From the NCBI GenBank assembly GCA_008711295.1, contig VUYV01000088.1:1330096-1394095 (forward strand): a stretch of DNA of 64,000 bases, written 5' to 3'. Every line of letters starts with the position of its first letter. The first letter of the stretch is position 1. The DNA is from Anarhynchus alexandrinus. Taxonomy: Eukaryota; Chordata; Aves; Charadriiformes; Charadriidae. The notes under the pieces are model-generated. The model saw only the letters and a list, made by a program, of their open reading frames with translations. It did not search any database and was not told the DNA's origin. Shown here piece after piece: positions 13,301 through 26,300 of the stretch. Both the position numbers and the translations under genes were made by a program.

Positions 13301-15593
13301 AGGGAATCCAACCTCAGAAATGTGTCTGAGATATTTCTTCAGGTGAAATAAAAAGTGATCCTCCCTCCTGTTTCTTCTTCCTCTCGCTCCACTCCTCACA
13401 GCTACTTCAGCTGAGGTAGGAGAGGTATCCATAGGAGCATGCTTTTAAAGGATACTTTGAATATATTAAATCAGTGCAAGTTTCACTAGCTGTATATCTG
13501 TTTTTACATTAAATTAAACATCACAGTTCTGACAGACAGAATGTGAAGGCTGCCTATGAATTTCCCTGGAGAAAAAAAAAATAAAACCCAAAAGTATCCA
13601 TTCTACAATTGCAAAGATTATTGGCAAATTCTATTGCAATGTTTTACAAGAGTATATCAGAATATGTCCTTCTCTGATCGCCTTTCCAGTCTGATTGCAT
13701 CTCCTCCCTATCTGCTTTTTGCCAAGAGTGTTATTTTCTGTGCGTTAGTCTTTTTGGGGGTGCAGTACTGGAAGGAGTGGAAGGAAAGGGCAAAGTCACT
13801 GTTCTGTGTCATTCAGGCATTGTGCTTGGGTGAGAAGTGCTGTAAAACAGCCTAACGTACTGCTATAGTTGCACAAGAGAAAACATCCTTTCTGCTTGCA
13901 ACTATATCTATTATCAATTGCAGGTGATTCAAAACTTGAATTATATTTTACTCTGCACTAAACACAAGCAGAAATTAAAAATAGGTTTTAAATATTTTTC
14001 TTTTAATCCCTAAAGAAAGCTGAAAATGCATGCAGCGGGTCAGGAGATTAGACCATGGACTTCGGCAGTGACTGGGAGGTAAAGCATGCTGACAGCGTGT
14101 GCTATAGGAGTGCTGCTGGGACAGTATGTTTACTGTCAGTGATTAACAACAAGCAGAAGCATTGCATATGACTTCATTCTTGCCTTCTCCCTCTTTTGCA
14201 GGTATGTCACTTGTGCCTGTTTTTTCTGTCCAAGATACTTGTAACCACGAGTCCTAGTCCTGCCGTCAAATTAACTCATCAGGCCTCTATTCAGAAGGAA
14301 CATTTATATTTATTAATTTTGATACCTTATTAAATTAGGTAGTAAAATACTTTGCCAAAATTAACACAGCATTTTACATACACTTTGAGGATAAGCTATT
14401 TTTATAGGGAAAAATTAATTGCAGGCTTTTGGTAAACAAAAGTCACCAACATGCAGGACGCAGCGATGGTGAAATGTACCCTCCGGTATTTGGAAGAACA
14501 CCCTCCGGTGCGTTGACTTACATTATTCTGGATACACACTGGAATGATTGTACTGCTAATGCTACTTAAAAGGTCAATATTTATCACACTGTGCAATGTT
14601 CCCAATGTCTTAACTGCTTGTACAGCCCGTACTGCGATGGGATATGAGCCTTTTCAAGCTTCACTGCAATTATCCTCAGAACACCCAGTGGGATAAGAAA
14701 GAGCTTTTACGCCATTTCCACACATCAGGAGTGAAGATACAGGAAACTAGCTCAGATTGCTAAGGGCAGATCTGCAGCAAGGTATGTTTATATGGAGGGT
14801 GCTCCTCCCACTGCGTCCCTGCTCTGGTGTTTTCCTCTTGCCTCCCTATCACTATACCACCCTGGCACCAAATGAACTTGCATCAACTCTCCTAGCAGGT
14901 TGCCAGTAATATTAGGACATATTTTCCTCCATTCTCCTCCTAAATGACCTATAAAATGCCATTTATACATGAATGCTCCATAAATATCCTTTCTGACCAA
15001 TGCATCTGGGTTTTCTGCTCGCAAAAGCATGAGTACGAGGGAGCAAGAGGAATAATTTACACTCACATTTTGTCTGGACACACAGATGGGACGCAGCCAA
15101 GACATGCATTAAGACCTGACAGATAAAAGACCCCTCGAATCATGTTGGTCCCCCAGTCATTCAAACATTACAATCAATGTAATCATATACAAAAGGACCT
15201 ATGATTATTTACTAATTTTATGAGGAAGCAGAAAGTTTACTGGAGAGTGAATTGCACTGTATCTCCAAGGGCTAGAAGATGTTGCTCAAATGCAACTGTA
15301 TAATATACTAAAAGTCCCTTGAAACTAACATGCAGAGTGATTTTTGCAGTCAGATAAAATCTTTTACCTAAATCTAAACAAAAATTTGGATAGGAAAAAC
15401 AACCAAATTTCATGTTTTGTCCTCTACTTTCTGATATTTATATGCAATTACGGTTATAAATTTACAGATTTAGTCACAAAGATGTGATATCTTGGCCTAA
15501 CATCTCAGTATTATGCTTTTTTAACTTAAAGATGATAATAATAATCAGTTTTCTTGTCTTCAGAATATGTGTTGGTATCATCAGTTCATCTTA
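10351..15593. other. Unique AT-rich DNA, no gene found
   Basis: About 5.2 kb with short random frames only (for example 11361-11690 and 13556-13855 plus, 14788-15105 minus), none with recognisable domains. Poly-T tracts lie at 12434-12461 and 12631-12654. A block around 12,040-12,180 is complex, non-repetitive sequence that could be a conserved element, but that cannot be shown here. Confidence 0.5.
12434..12654. repeat. Two poly-T rich tracts
   Basis: T runs with single G or A interruptions occur at 12434-12461 and again at 12631-12654. They lack the flanking structure of a SINE or processed retrogene, so they are treated as simple low-complexity sequence. Confidence 0.7.
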
Positions 15594-15782
15594 AAGAGAT
15601 ACTGCAACAAGCTCCCCAGGGAAGTGGTCACAGCACCAAACCTGTCAGAGTTCAAGATGCGTCTGGACAATGCTCTTAGTCATATGGTTTAGTTTTAGGT
15701 AGTCTTGCGAGGAGCAGGCAGTTGGACTTCATGACCCTTATGGGTCCCTTCCAATTTGAGATAGTCTATGATTCTATGATTT
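15594..15782 (+). mobile_element. CR1 LINE 3' end fragment (CR1-C/E/X-like)
   Basis: A short plus-strand CR1 tail. It starts in the last coding block (ctccccagggaagtggtcac, 15613-15632), where the translation corresponds to the LPREVV-type region. It passes through gttggacttcatgaccctta and gggtcccttccaa, then ends in tctatgattctatgatt near 15765-15781. The GGCAGTTGGACT... 3' region differs from that of the 7.2- and 22.7-kb copies, so a different CR1 subfamily is implied. It is the first of three plus-strand CR1 pieces within 3 kb. Confidence 0.88.
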
Positions 15783-15891
15783 CTATTATTCAGCAGACAT
15801 CCCTGGAAACCACTAGTAATGACTTTTATTAAATCTGCTATTCTGGAAATGTTACAATATTTTTGAAGACTTAACAGTGTTGATAAATACT

Positions 15892-15925
15892 GCTACTACT
15901 ACTGCTGCTACAACTACTACTACTA
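15892..15925. repeat. (CTA)n/(CTG) trinucleotide microsatellite
   Basis: An imperfect run of CTA/CTG/CAA triplets lying between a CR1 tail on the left and an ancient CR1 on the right. Confidence 0.85.
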
Positions 15926-16830
15926 GACTTAAGAATAGGAAAGAAAGTAATCTGGTCAGCTGTACACCCATTAATTTGATCGCCACACTGTCCAGAAGTT
16001 AGAAGATATTTTAAGAGGATGAATAATTAAATATATGGAAGTAAATGGGAAATAGGGTAAAATGTGACATGGATTCACCAAAGATAGATCACATTAGCTT
16101 CAGCAGACATTTCCTTTTGATGAGTTAATTGATTTTCTAGATAAAGGAGATGCAATAGGTTTAATCTAACTGGACTGCAGTAAATCATTCGACATGTAGC
16201 CATATGGGAAATCGTTGGTTAAACTGCAGAAGACATAGATTATATAAGAATTAGATGCAAACAAATGGAACAACATAAGAGGGTAGTGCAAAAGTATTGT
16301 TGACTTTAACAGGTTAGGGATAACCTAAAAGTTGAGTCAAGTATTATCACTGAGGTTTTCCCAGAAAGAATGCTTAAGAAATTGATCATATCTTCATTAC
16401 TGAACTTGGCACAAGTCTGCTGCTAATGCAAAATGTTAGAAGCTATTGTTGGTAAGAGGAGCTTGAAGACTGTTCTAAGAGAAATGCGAAATATTTATTG
16501 TACATTTGTACAAAGTGCCAGGTAATGCACTTACAGTTTAACAGGAAGAATTTCTTCCACAAGGTGGGTAACCATCAATTAGAAAACACAGAGGATGTAA
16601 ACCACCTTGGAGTTCTGGTCAATCACAGGAAAAGTATGAGTTAACAAAATAGTGCCATACAATATAACAGGTATATCTAGGAACGAAAAGAAAATATTGA
16701 TGCCAGTGTTTGGGGCACAGCTAAGTATTCATCTAGAACATTGTACAGAAGTTTAGTCGCTTGTCTTGAAGAAAGAGGCAGTGAAACTGAAACAGGAGAA
16801 GAAAAGAACTGTTGAGTAGACCACAAATAT
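15926..16830 (+). mobile_element. Ancient CR1-like LINE remnant, sense
   Basis: This is a strongly decayed plus-strand CR1 ORF2. The best landmark is 16131-16195, where a broken frame reads DFLDKGDAIG... then LDCSKSFDM, matching reverse transcriptase motif A. About 16,375-16,430 corresponds to the region after LFN (ttcattactgaacttggcac). About 16,515-16,640 corresponds to the KCxVMHLG... and EDxxHLGVLVxH region of CR1 (ttggagttctggtcaatcac). The right end near tgaaactgaaacagg matches the ...LEQVQRR region. Motif order and spacing agree with CR1. Stops in every frame show it has been neutral for a long time. Edges are approximate. Confidence 0.72.
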
Positions 16831-17434
16831 CTATACTCCAGGTGATGTAACCGTCTTTACACACAAGGAGGATTGTGAAATGAAAAGAAATCAAAACCAC
16901 TGGATATGTGTAAAATAGTGTAAGTTTGATCACGTTATGAAAGTGATGATATGATGTGATGCCTTTGACACCAAAGGACTGTACCCTGTGAAGCAAAAAC
17001 CCTTCTTCAATCCAGTGTTTTTAGATTAAAAAACAGAATAAATGGCTTCTCCTCCTACTGGTGTAATAAGGTCTTTAAATGACAGAAAGCAAAGTATTTT
17101 AACCATGCACACACATACACAAATAGATTTTCTGATACACAAAAATAAATTTATTTCCAATTCTCAAAGGTACTTTGGTTCCAGGAACATGAATGTAATT
17201 GCCATCAGCAATGCTCATTCAGTGCTTGTAATATATATTTCAATAGCCTGAGGGATCCCAGTCACATACTACAGTCTTGTTTCCTGCACAACAGAGAAAA
17301 GGAAGGTTTATTTCCTTACAACCATCTGCATTAGGGGGAAAAAAAAAAAAAAGGTAATCCATTTCAAATTAGTTAAGTTGCAGATGCAGCCTGGTGCAAT
17401 GGTTCTCACGCAGTCATTTTTATAAAAAAGAAAA
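16831..17434. other. Spacer between CR1 copies
   Basis: About 600 bp without recognisable genes. It contains a 14-bp poly-A run at 17339-17352. The frames at 16733-16996 (minus) and 17042-17251 (plus) show no recognisable domain. Confidence 0.5.
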
Positions 17435-18630
17435 GATGTACATTTCAATCTTCAAGAAAGGCCAAAAGGGCAATTGGGAACAGTCAGCATCACTTTAGAC
17501 CCTAGGTAAATCATTATCACTTTGGTCCCTAGGTAAATCATTGAGCAAGCACTCTTTTAACACATTTCTGGGAAGATGAAGGAGAAGAAGGTGACTGGGA
17601 AAAATAAAAAACGGATTTACTAAGGATAAAAAATGCCTGACCAACCTGAGTTCCTTCTATGATAAAATAAGTGACTGGATTTGTTGATGAAGTGAAAGAA
17701 GTGAGTATTACCTGTCTTGACTTTATCTCCCAATATTCTTATTCAAGTTAGGACATTATAGTCAGGATGAGTAGACAACCAGATGGGTAAAAAGCTAGTT
17801 GGATGGTTGGGGGACAAGGGCTGATTGGTCTTAGTTTATCTTGTGGCTGGTAACAAGCAGTCTTTCCTGGGTCCAGTCACGTTTAACATCTTTATCAATG
17901 ACCTGGAGGAGCGATTGCTTATCAAATATGCAGATGACACCAAGTTTGGGGAGAACAGTCAATATACTTGAGAGCCAGGGTGCCATCAAGAGGAACCTGG
18001 ACACACTGGAGGAACAGCTCAAAAGAAACCTGTTGAAATTCAACAGGGAGAAGTGCAAAGATCAGTGTCTGGGAAAGAATAACCCCTTGCAACCACAGAA
18101 GCTGTGGAGCCACTCCACAGAAAAGGCCCCGTGGAGCCAGATTGACAGGGAGCTGCACAAGTCAGCAGTGCGCGCTAGGAGGAACAAGGGCCACCAGCAC
18201 CCTAGACTGCAAGAGTAGGGACACAGCCAGGAGACTGAGAGAAGTGATTGTCCTCCTCTCCTCAGCAGTTGTTAGCTCAAATCTTCATCTACTTTTGGGC
18301 CCTATAATAAAACAAAGACATTGATAAACTGCAGTGAGTTCAGCAGAGGCCACCGAGATCTTCAGGGGCTGGAGCACTTGCTGTAGTGCTGAGGCTGAGG
18401 GAGCTGGATTTGTTCGTCCTCAAAAAGAGACAGCTTCAAGGGGAGGACAATGTTTGAACAGTCTGCCTGGGGAGGCTATGCAGTCTCTGCCCTTGGAAGA
18501 TTTCAAGACCTGACTGGAGAAAGCTCTGAGCAACCTGGTTGGACACAACAGCTGACCCTACTTTGAGCAAAAGGTTGGTCTAGAGGCACCCTGAAATCCA
18601 ACCTGAATGATCGTGTGATTCTATATAACT
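17435..18630 (+). mobile_element. CR1 LINE, about 1.2 kb, internally degraded
   Basis: A plus-strand CR1 copy. The left part encodes an IFKKG-type block just before the reverse transcriptase fingers (17442-17470). The middle has a recognisable TFNIFINDLEERLLIKYADDTK segment in a mixed frame, with the catalytic Y-A-D-D box intact at 17937-17948. It then runs through the RNLDTLEEQL and LLKFNREKCK region (about 17,990-18,060) and the LREVIVLLSS block (about 18,235-18,275). The coding tail resembles GAGAAGACTCAGGGG-type subfamilies (cctggggaggctatgcagtc). The end near 18,605-18,630 (gtgattctatataactg) is a weak version of the terminal reiteration. Multiple stops, frameshifts and a local tandem duplication make it non-functional. 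Confidence 0.88.
17489..17542 (+). repeat. 27-bp tandem duplication inside a CR1
   Basis: Two adjacent 27-bp units (17489-17515 and 17516-17542) share atcacttt and ccctaggtaaatcatt and differ at only two positions. The duplication lies in the 5' part of the 17.4-kb CR1 copy and would break the ORF. Replication slippage after insertion is the simplest explanation. Confidence 0.88.
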
Positions 18631-21600
18631 GAAAACCTCATCAATTAAACATTTCATACATTTACACCAAGCTAGTTGTGTAATAAGAAGAAATAAATAT
18701 TGTTAGGAGTCCGACAAAAGATAATGGAGAGTTACACTAAAGAAGCAGCAAACAAAGAAAATCCATGTTCGGACATACTGCTTTGTAGCAGTGCTGGTTC
18801 TGGGATTTCTGTCCTGCGTTCCAACATGGTATGACTGATAAACTTGTGAAACAGAAGCTTTAGCACACCCACTGGCTAGCCATAAGTCAAGAGGCCCAAT
18901 TTCTTGTTGTCCTGCATGTTCAAAATTCAGATATGTGAACCTCATGTAAGACACCATCGATTCAAAACAAGTGTTTTGCACCAAGTCTGAATGGATGTAA
19001 ATCACTTCTTAGCCTACGGGCAAAAACTGAGTCAGGACCAATGAAACAGGCATATGGCTTTGCTTCTAAACAACAACAGCTTTTTAAAAATAGAATCATA
19101 ATAAACAAACTTCAGGAACTACTTAATGGAGTAGTGGGTTTCCCCAACCATTTTTCTAACCAACCAGATTGATTTTGTTCCATGTTTTTCATTAAATGTA
19201 TCACTTCAGACTGTGAGCTCCTTTGCTAATTTCTAGCCTGCAGAGAATTTTAATGACTGAGTCATAAACCTGTCCAAAAATAGTATATTTAATGGAAATT
19301 CTAAGGGACCCTTAACTAGAGTAAGTGTTGGGTTATGCTGCAATAATAATAAACAACAATAGTAATATTAATAAAAATAACACGGTTTTATGCTAACCCA
19401 TAAAAGGCCATTTATATGATCACTGTACAAATATTTAAAATTCCAAAATACTGCATTTTTCACAATTATAGTGATGCTACAGACTTTATAGACACTTCCA
19501 AAACCTTTGAATCTCAAAGGCTGCATGCTTTGAACTCTTAAGATGGGTTAAGATACACATTGGCAGGCCTCCGGTCCTGGGACTACTGATTAGTTAAAAG
19601 GACTTTTTTTTAACATTTCCACTATGTATATTTTTTAACATATACCCCTTAATGAGGAAGTAAAAGGTGCAAAGTTTCAGGAAGTTCTGAAAAATCCCCA
19701 AGTACAAATCAATGGCAGCAACCTATTTAATAAAATATGAACCAAAAAAATAATCAGTTAATATTCATTATCAAAAAGGCAATTTCTTATAAAGCTGTTT
19801 CTGCGTGTCCCCAGGCCGTCAAACTTACTCCCTGGCTTCCCACTGTGTGGAAGTTTCAATTAGAATTTCATGTTGAAATGTACGTTAACACCTTCTTATA
19901 TATATTTTGGTAATGTCTGTTTAACTCGGGCTGTCACAACTTGGAATGGATATTTTTTTCTTTTCCAATAAGCCAGCTGAAAAAAAGGGGAAAGATATTG
20001 AATGGTTCATAAATATATAATGTTTCCCATTTGTTATATTCTGCAATCAGAGGCAGCAGCTTTAAACTTGCATATCAGTGCATAATTCCACGAACTTAAA
20101 AAATTGATCTGCCAATGTCTCCCCTCTAGCAATCTTTTAATTAAATGAACTTCACTCACCTTACTGCTAAACTCCTTAGGTTGATTTTGTACTGAGATTT
20201 AATGTATTTTTCAGTGAAGTTTTTGGTTGCTGTTTTTAAACTGTAAAGGTTGTTTAGTAAACAAGTGTTTAATAATGTATACAAGGTGACTGAACATAGA
20301 TCAATGCCAATTATTTATTCACAATAAAAAACTTGGAAGTGATAAGGTTCTTTTGTATTCTCGCCAGCCAAAGCCAAGAGTAGGCCCAGGTCTCATCCAC
20401 AGTAAACAAAACTGAACTTTTAATTTGTAGGAAACAGGGATGATTTATACCAGCTAGAGGTCTGCTTTAAGAATACATTTTTCCCCATATTCTTATATAA
20501 GAATGGAATTTGTAGTGATGGCAGTTCTTTGTAACTACACGAGTAAGTTAGTAGATGGTTCAACACAGAAAGCCACGATGACATCAGTAAGAACCTAAAA
20601 TATTGTGGATCCCTTCCTACTAGTTTGTGGAAAACATATCTGATCAAGTACACTTAACAGCTCAGATTACAAAAGTACAGGCTGAACTACGGCCAAACGG
20701 AGCAGCAAGTCTATAGCTCCAGTGGGTCTGGATACACACCCTAATAATTAATAAATCTAGCAGTTGTACAACTTTGGACTTCTTAAATGCTGCAAGGGCA
20801 CACTCAAATGCAGCAACATTGGGCAAGGATGGCACAGAGAAGGTGTGTGGATCTCTGTTAGACATACTGGGTTGCAGTTGCACCACAGCCCCCGGGCTTC
20901 TGGAGCCAATACATGGGGCTACGAGGAGCGAAAGATGAGATACACGCTGCCAGCGTACACACGAGGAGCTCCATTCATTGCCTGCACCCAGGCACTGCTG
21001 ATCCTGTGACTTCCAGGCTGTCTTCAGTAAACCCAAATCACTGGAGAACCCTTCTGGCTTCGCTGTCTTATGGGGGTAGGGTAGGACGTGTAGGAAAGCC
21101 ACGAGCGCCTCAGCTTTTCCCCATGTAAACTACAATCTGCTGCCAAGAGCAGAACAGGAATTCCAGCTGACTTTGTGCCTCACCAGTTTCTTACTTTCCT
21201 CTTTTTTTTTCCTGTCATCAAACTGGTCTGTATGAAGAACTCCAAGGGTGGAGGAAGACCGAGATACTTTCCTTCTCCACTGAGGTTTTGAGACCCTGCA
21301 TAAGAAAATCTTCCACTGTTAAAGCTGGAAGACAGCATCAGCAACTGTATTTCTCTCCCTGCTGTATATTACAGTGCTGCCTAAAGTTCCACCAGAATCC
21401 AAAGGATATTTATGTTTCTAAGCATCCCACATGCTTGTAAATTGAAGCAGCAAAAGCTAAATGCACCTGCCAGTGGTTTTCAATGCTCATAGAAAATATT
21501 GCTCTATTTCCTCTTTCCCACCCCAAAAGCCATTGCTTCTAAACCATTTGCGATACTGCTAAGGAATTATAACTGCAGCACCAGACATTACATGACAGCT

Positions 21601-22665
21601 GTTTGAACAGAAATACTAATTGCTTTCATATTTAATTAGCTATTGTTTAAATTAAAAATACCAACAAAACAGTCACAGCAGGCTCATTTTAACAGGAGGT
21701 TTATTGGTCCAGGCACTAGCTCAAAGAGCAGCAGGCATTGGATTCACGCACCAGCTCTCTTTAGTCCTGAGAAACTGCCAGTGCATTCCTCACTCAACAG
21801 CTGCTGGTTCATCCCACTGGCCTGATCTTCTTCCTAATGGTCTTTTCCCTCCTGAAAAGGCAGAAACTGAGAGATGTCATCCAAGGCCGCGGGGAATTAT
21901 CTCACCTGTCCTTAGACATTGATAATGTAGATGCCTAGAACCCCTTTATTGACAGTGGGGAGTAATAGCCCCGTTTATGCAGCTAAAGAGTGTTGTACTC
22001 TGATGCCAGGGAGCATCATGGCCACACTGCTCAGGGCTGCCTGCTTTAGCAGAAACAGTCTGCTTCCACACGTTAGAACACTTGGCCCTAGAACATCGTG
22101 ATTGTTTGTGCGATTTTTTCCCAGTTCAGAGTGACTGAAATGACACAGTGGCTGTGTCACAGGGAATGGTGTTTTAATATCAGGAGGATAATGGTATGTG
22201 CTCTACACCCTTCAAGGTGGTTTGGGGCTGTGACGCCCTATTGGACTTGGGAGCTGGGCCCACCACGAGTGCGTGTTGCCTAAGTGAAGTTGTCTCTGGA
22301 GCTTACTATCCTCAGATTGACCTTGGCAGATGTCTTGGCAGACAGTAAGCTCAGATGAAAGGATATTTAACTGGTTTAGATGGAGAAGGGAACGGGTTCT
22401 GGGAGCAAAGAGGAAAGCTGAGTTATTTGATCATGTAGATGAACACTTGTAGTGTAGAGACACTTAGAAAATATAACTCATTCCTTCCTAAGGTCCACTA
22501 CAAGTTTGGGTACAAGAACTTATTTTCTCTATTCACTTTAAAGAGAGTAGGCTAGGTTAGGTGCAAATACTTGTGCCACAGAAAGCCAAAGTTTGGCAAG
22601 ATGAATGTCAAGCACTGTGCCGTATAAAAGACTGTCTCAGAGGTTGTCACCCTCTGACATGTTCA
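18631..22665. other. Unique DNA, no gene found
   Basis: About 4 kb. It includes the (AAT/AAC)n tract at 19341-19380. A minus frame of 146 codons at 20662-21102 lies in more GC-rich sequence. It has no recognisable domain, and other frames open over the same bases, so it is not called as a gene. Confidence 0.5.
19341..19380. repeat. (AAT)n/(AAC)n low-complexity tract
   Basis: Imperfect AAT, AAC and ATA triplets over about 40 bp. Confidence 0.75.
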
Positions 22666-23383
22666 ATCATAGAATCATAGAATCATAGAATGGTTTAGGT
22701 TGGAAAGGACCTTGAATATCATCGAGTTCCAATTCCCCTGCCATAGGCAGGGACACCTCCCGCTAGACCAGGTTGCCCAAGGCCACCTCCAGCCTGGCCT
22801 TGAACACCTCCAGGGATGGGGCCTCAACAACCTCTCGGGGCAACCTGTTCCAGTGCCTTACCACCCTCAAAGTGAAAAACTTCTTCCTAATGTTCAATCT
22901 AAACCTGCCCTCTTCCAGTTTAAAGCCATTCCCCCTTGTCCTGTCACTACATGCCCTAGTAAAAAGTCCTTCCCCAGCTCTCCTGTAGGCCCCCTTTAGG
23001 TACTGGAAGGCCGCAATAAGATCTCCCCGGAGCCTTCTCTTCTCCAGGCTGAACAGCCCCAACTCTTTCAGCCTCTTCTCATACGAGAGGTGCTCCAGCC
23101 CTTGGATTATCCCTTGGGCCCTCCTCTGGACCTGCTGGATGCAGTACTCCAGGTGGGGATTCAGGAGAGTAGAGTAGAGGGACAGAATCACCTCCTTTGA
23201 CCTGCTGGTCACACTTCTTTTGATGCAGCCCAGGATGCGGTTGGTCTTCTGGGCTGTGATCGCACATTGCTGGCTCATGTTGAGCTTCTCGTCAATCAGC
23301 ACACCCAGGTCCTTCTCCTCAGGGCTGCTCTCCAGCCATTCCCTGTCCAGCCTGTATTTGTGCTTGGGATTGCCCTGACCCAA
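22666..23383 (-). mobile_element. CR1 LINE, 5'-truncated, youngest-looking copy
   Basis: A minus-strand CR1. The left edge has the terminal reiteration in about three copies (atcatagaatcatagaatc followed by atagaatgg). Next come the 3' untranslated blocks (ccctgccataggcagggaca, ccgctagaccaggttgccc) and a long open coding tail. Similarity ends near 23,383, where the sequence passes into unrelated DNA. Of the copies in this window it has the longest uninterrupted ORF2 tail and the cleanest 3' reiteration, which suggests a comparatively recent insertion. Confidence 0.95.
22766..23383 (-). pseudogene. CR1 ORF2 C-terminal fragment, open frame
   Basis: Translated on the minus strand, about 205 residues stay open. 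In order they show [62 protein letters not shown] joined directly to QVQRR, then [20 protein letters not shown], the [12 protein letters not shown] segment, [18 protein letters not shown] and a terminal ALGNLV. This is the thumb and C-terminal part of CR1 ORF2. The endonuclease and the catalytic core are absent. Compared with the 7.2-kb copy, the segment [14 protein letters not shown] is missing between LEYC and VQRR, an in-frame deletion of roughly a dozen residues. The apparent start Met lies near the truncation point and is not a real initiation site. Confidence 0.9.
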
Positions 23384-26300
23384 TCTTCCCTCCACTCCCT
23401 ACATCTCAGATGGAAACACTGTGAGCCTCCCTCCAGGTGGCAGGGGAGATGCATAGCTGGTGCAAATGCGGTGTGGGACCCCAGTGACCTGTGTAGTGCA
23501 CAATGTGGATGTCCCATGGGCAGGCCAATCTAAGACGTCCAGAGTTGTCTCCCTGAATGTGGAGATTCTGGATTATTATGTGTTTGAGATATCACCAAAT
23601 GGCAATTGCGTCATTTTCAACTGAATGTGCTGCCACACGATGACTCTTTTTCCCATCTTCTTCCTAGTGACATATAAAGAAGTTATCATTAATACATTTC
23701 AAACTGCTTTCCCAGCTGCATGATCATTCACTTTGCTGATTCTCAAAGATGCTGGCAAGTATATTGCAGGTACAACTATTTACTTAAATAAATATTTGTG
23801 TGAGTTTTCATGTGAGATTCCTTTTCTGCTGATATTCATGAAAAGAAAATTGTCTTACCCAAATATACATGAAAATCAAATATTTAACTGTTGCAAACAC
23901 TGCCAAGGACAATTTTTTTTAAAATGTGTGCAAATATTCATGACAAATGTTTTGTGATATTCACTCAGCTCTGAATAATTAACAATGCTTAAATTGCAAC
24001 ACATGTAACAAAACCTATTAGTTCTAATAAGTCAGTACAGTGGAATTAATCAGGTTTTCATTTAAGCAAATGTATTACAAACTAAATTGTTTCATAAGCT
24101 GTCAAATGCATAGAAGCACAAAAGTTTGCATTTGTTTTAACTACCAAGTACCAGGGTGGTACGTGGTGTTCAGGGTTTGGTTCAGGTTCTGACTGGGAAC
24201 ACAGCTCACACATGGGGGCAGTGGTGCTTAGGAAGGGACTTCGTGGTGGGATCCCTCCCTCCTAACCTCAGCTGTGTGAAAAACAAGGGTGGGAATGAGT
24301 CGTCTCAAGCTTCCTGTAATATCGGTGGAGGCTGCAGAAACACTCGCTCTTCCCCAGGACAGGCGCCTATGACAGGTGGAATGAATTGCAGTCTGGAGGT
24401 TCCTGTCACTCTCCATTAACTATAAGAGGAGCTTTAGCAGCTCGTTTAGGCTAGACACCTACAAGACAGATAGAATTAGGTGATATGAATCTCTTCCATT
24501 ACAGATCCCAAACAACAAACTTGGATTAGGTGAAATGAACTCACCTCTAGTTGGCATTTCCAAGAGACTGTGAGGGAATTGCATGACCTGCTGAAAAAAG
24601 TTTTCATTACAAATCCCTGACTTGGTTATTATGTGCCATATTTCTTTGCCTGCAAAAATATGACAACACCCTTGCCACGATCATGATCTTAGTATGAAGG
24701 TCAAAATAAATAATGATGTATCTATTCAAATCTGACTTTGTGACTGAAAAGTGTACATAAGTACTGGAAAGTTTTTCTTTCAAAAAAAAGTTTCTAACCT
24801 CCATGGCTGAAAAACAAAGTTTGAAAATATATCCCCAGTGTCTCTCGATACTCAAAGAAAAAAAAGAAAGGCAACTTGAAAGATATTACAATTTTTCCTA
24901 TTGTCATGATCTTTAAGACACCCTCATGACTTCTGGGGACCCGACTCATGATGTTTTAGTACTTACAGTTGGAATTATTCAGATAAAAATACTTTTCCCT
25001 TCCTCATTGGGGTTTGTGAGGATGCATTTGTTTTCCTAAGGCAAAATATATGTGCATTATATTATTCATTTGAAAAGTATAATAGGCAGAATCAAGGAAA
25101 TGCTCTGGCACTGATGCATGACTTCATGCTGAATGCATACACTGTAAATCTTCACACAATCCATGAACAGAGTACATAAAGGAAAGCAAATGTGAAACAA
25201 TTTTCCCTATACTGCATTATCATTATGGTGTGAATGTTTCATTTGGGAACGGAAACATTAATACAAAGTGAACTCTTCTCTATTCAGCCCACAAACACCA
25301 TGTCAGTTGAAATATACATTAGTTGGCAAGGGAACAAATACTTGATGCTGGAGAAAACCAATGTGGAAAGAAGCTCCTTGCTAGCTGTTGAGGAAAAGTT
25401 TGTCCCTCTGAGTCACGCGTTATAGTCCGCAAGATACAGGATGATACGCCAATTTCCAGCTACTGCTGTGGGAAAGGCTCTGACAGAATCTGGTTAGATT
25501 TCAGTTCACACTGGAAAATTGTGTGCTACAGGTGTGATCCTAGCAACGCCAGCCCAATTGTGCCTGCTCTACCTAGGCGTGCCACGCATTGAGCATCTGG
25601 CATCATTAGCAGCCTCTTGGCACACTAGAAGCATATGCAGCCACATTGTGCTTGTCTCCTCAGTAGACAAAGTGCAGACAAAGCACAGGCTGTAGCTTCT
25701 CCCTAACGAGATTCCTAAACAGTCACAATAAGATCCAATGCAACTGTGATTAGGGTGGATTTCAACATGGTTAATTCATTTACTTCTTCATTTTAAACAC
25801 AATGGTTTCTGGTTTCTGATTTTTAAAATAGCATGCCAGAAGCATTCAGATGCTGTAGCAACGAGGGTCATCTGCATGCCTGGAAAGGTGAGTTGGAGAT
25901 CTACATTTTTACAAATTTTCTGCTTAATTTTGATGTTACGCTAAACTTTAAAATGCCTTCCAAGTTTGTTTTTTTCAAATTAATTTCAAAATTTGCCATC
26001 AGCAAGACTTCAAGTCAGTGTAGTGTTAACTAATTTGTTTTTCATCAAGTTCTTTATTAACAAAGAAATCCCCTTATTATTACACTTCTCTGACTTTTTG
26101 ATAATCTCCCTTGCAACCAGTCACATAATGCCTGAATACTTCTCACTGAAATATTGTTGAGCCAAAAGAGCTGATGGGCCCTGTAATTAACTTCCAAATA
26201 ATACCAAAGTAATAGGATGTTGTAAATACTAGGAGTCAGAAATGGATTCGTGCCCTGTTCAGGAGACCCGTGGCACTGAGCACAGCCTTTGAGCCAAGGC

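Noticed and set aside
20662..21102. 146-codon minus-strand ORF
   Set aside because: No recognisable domain. Plus-strand frames overlap it, and no splice or promoter context supports it.
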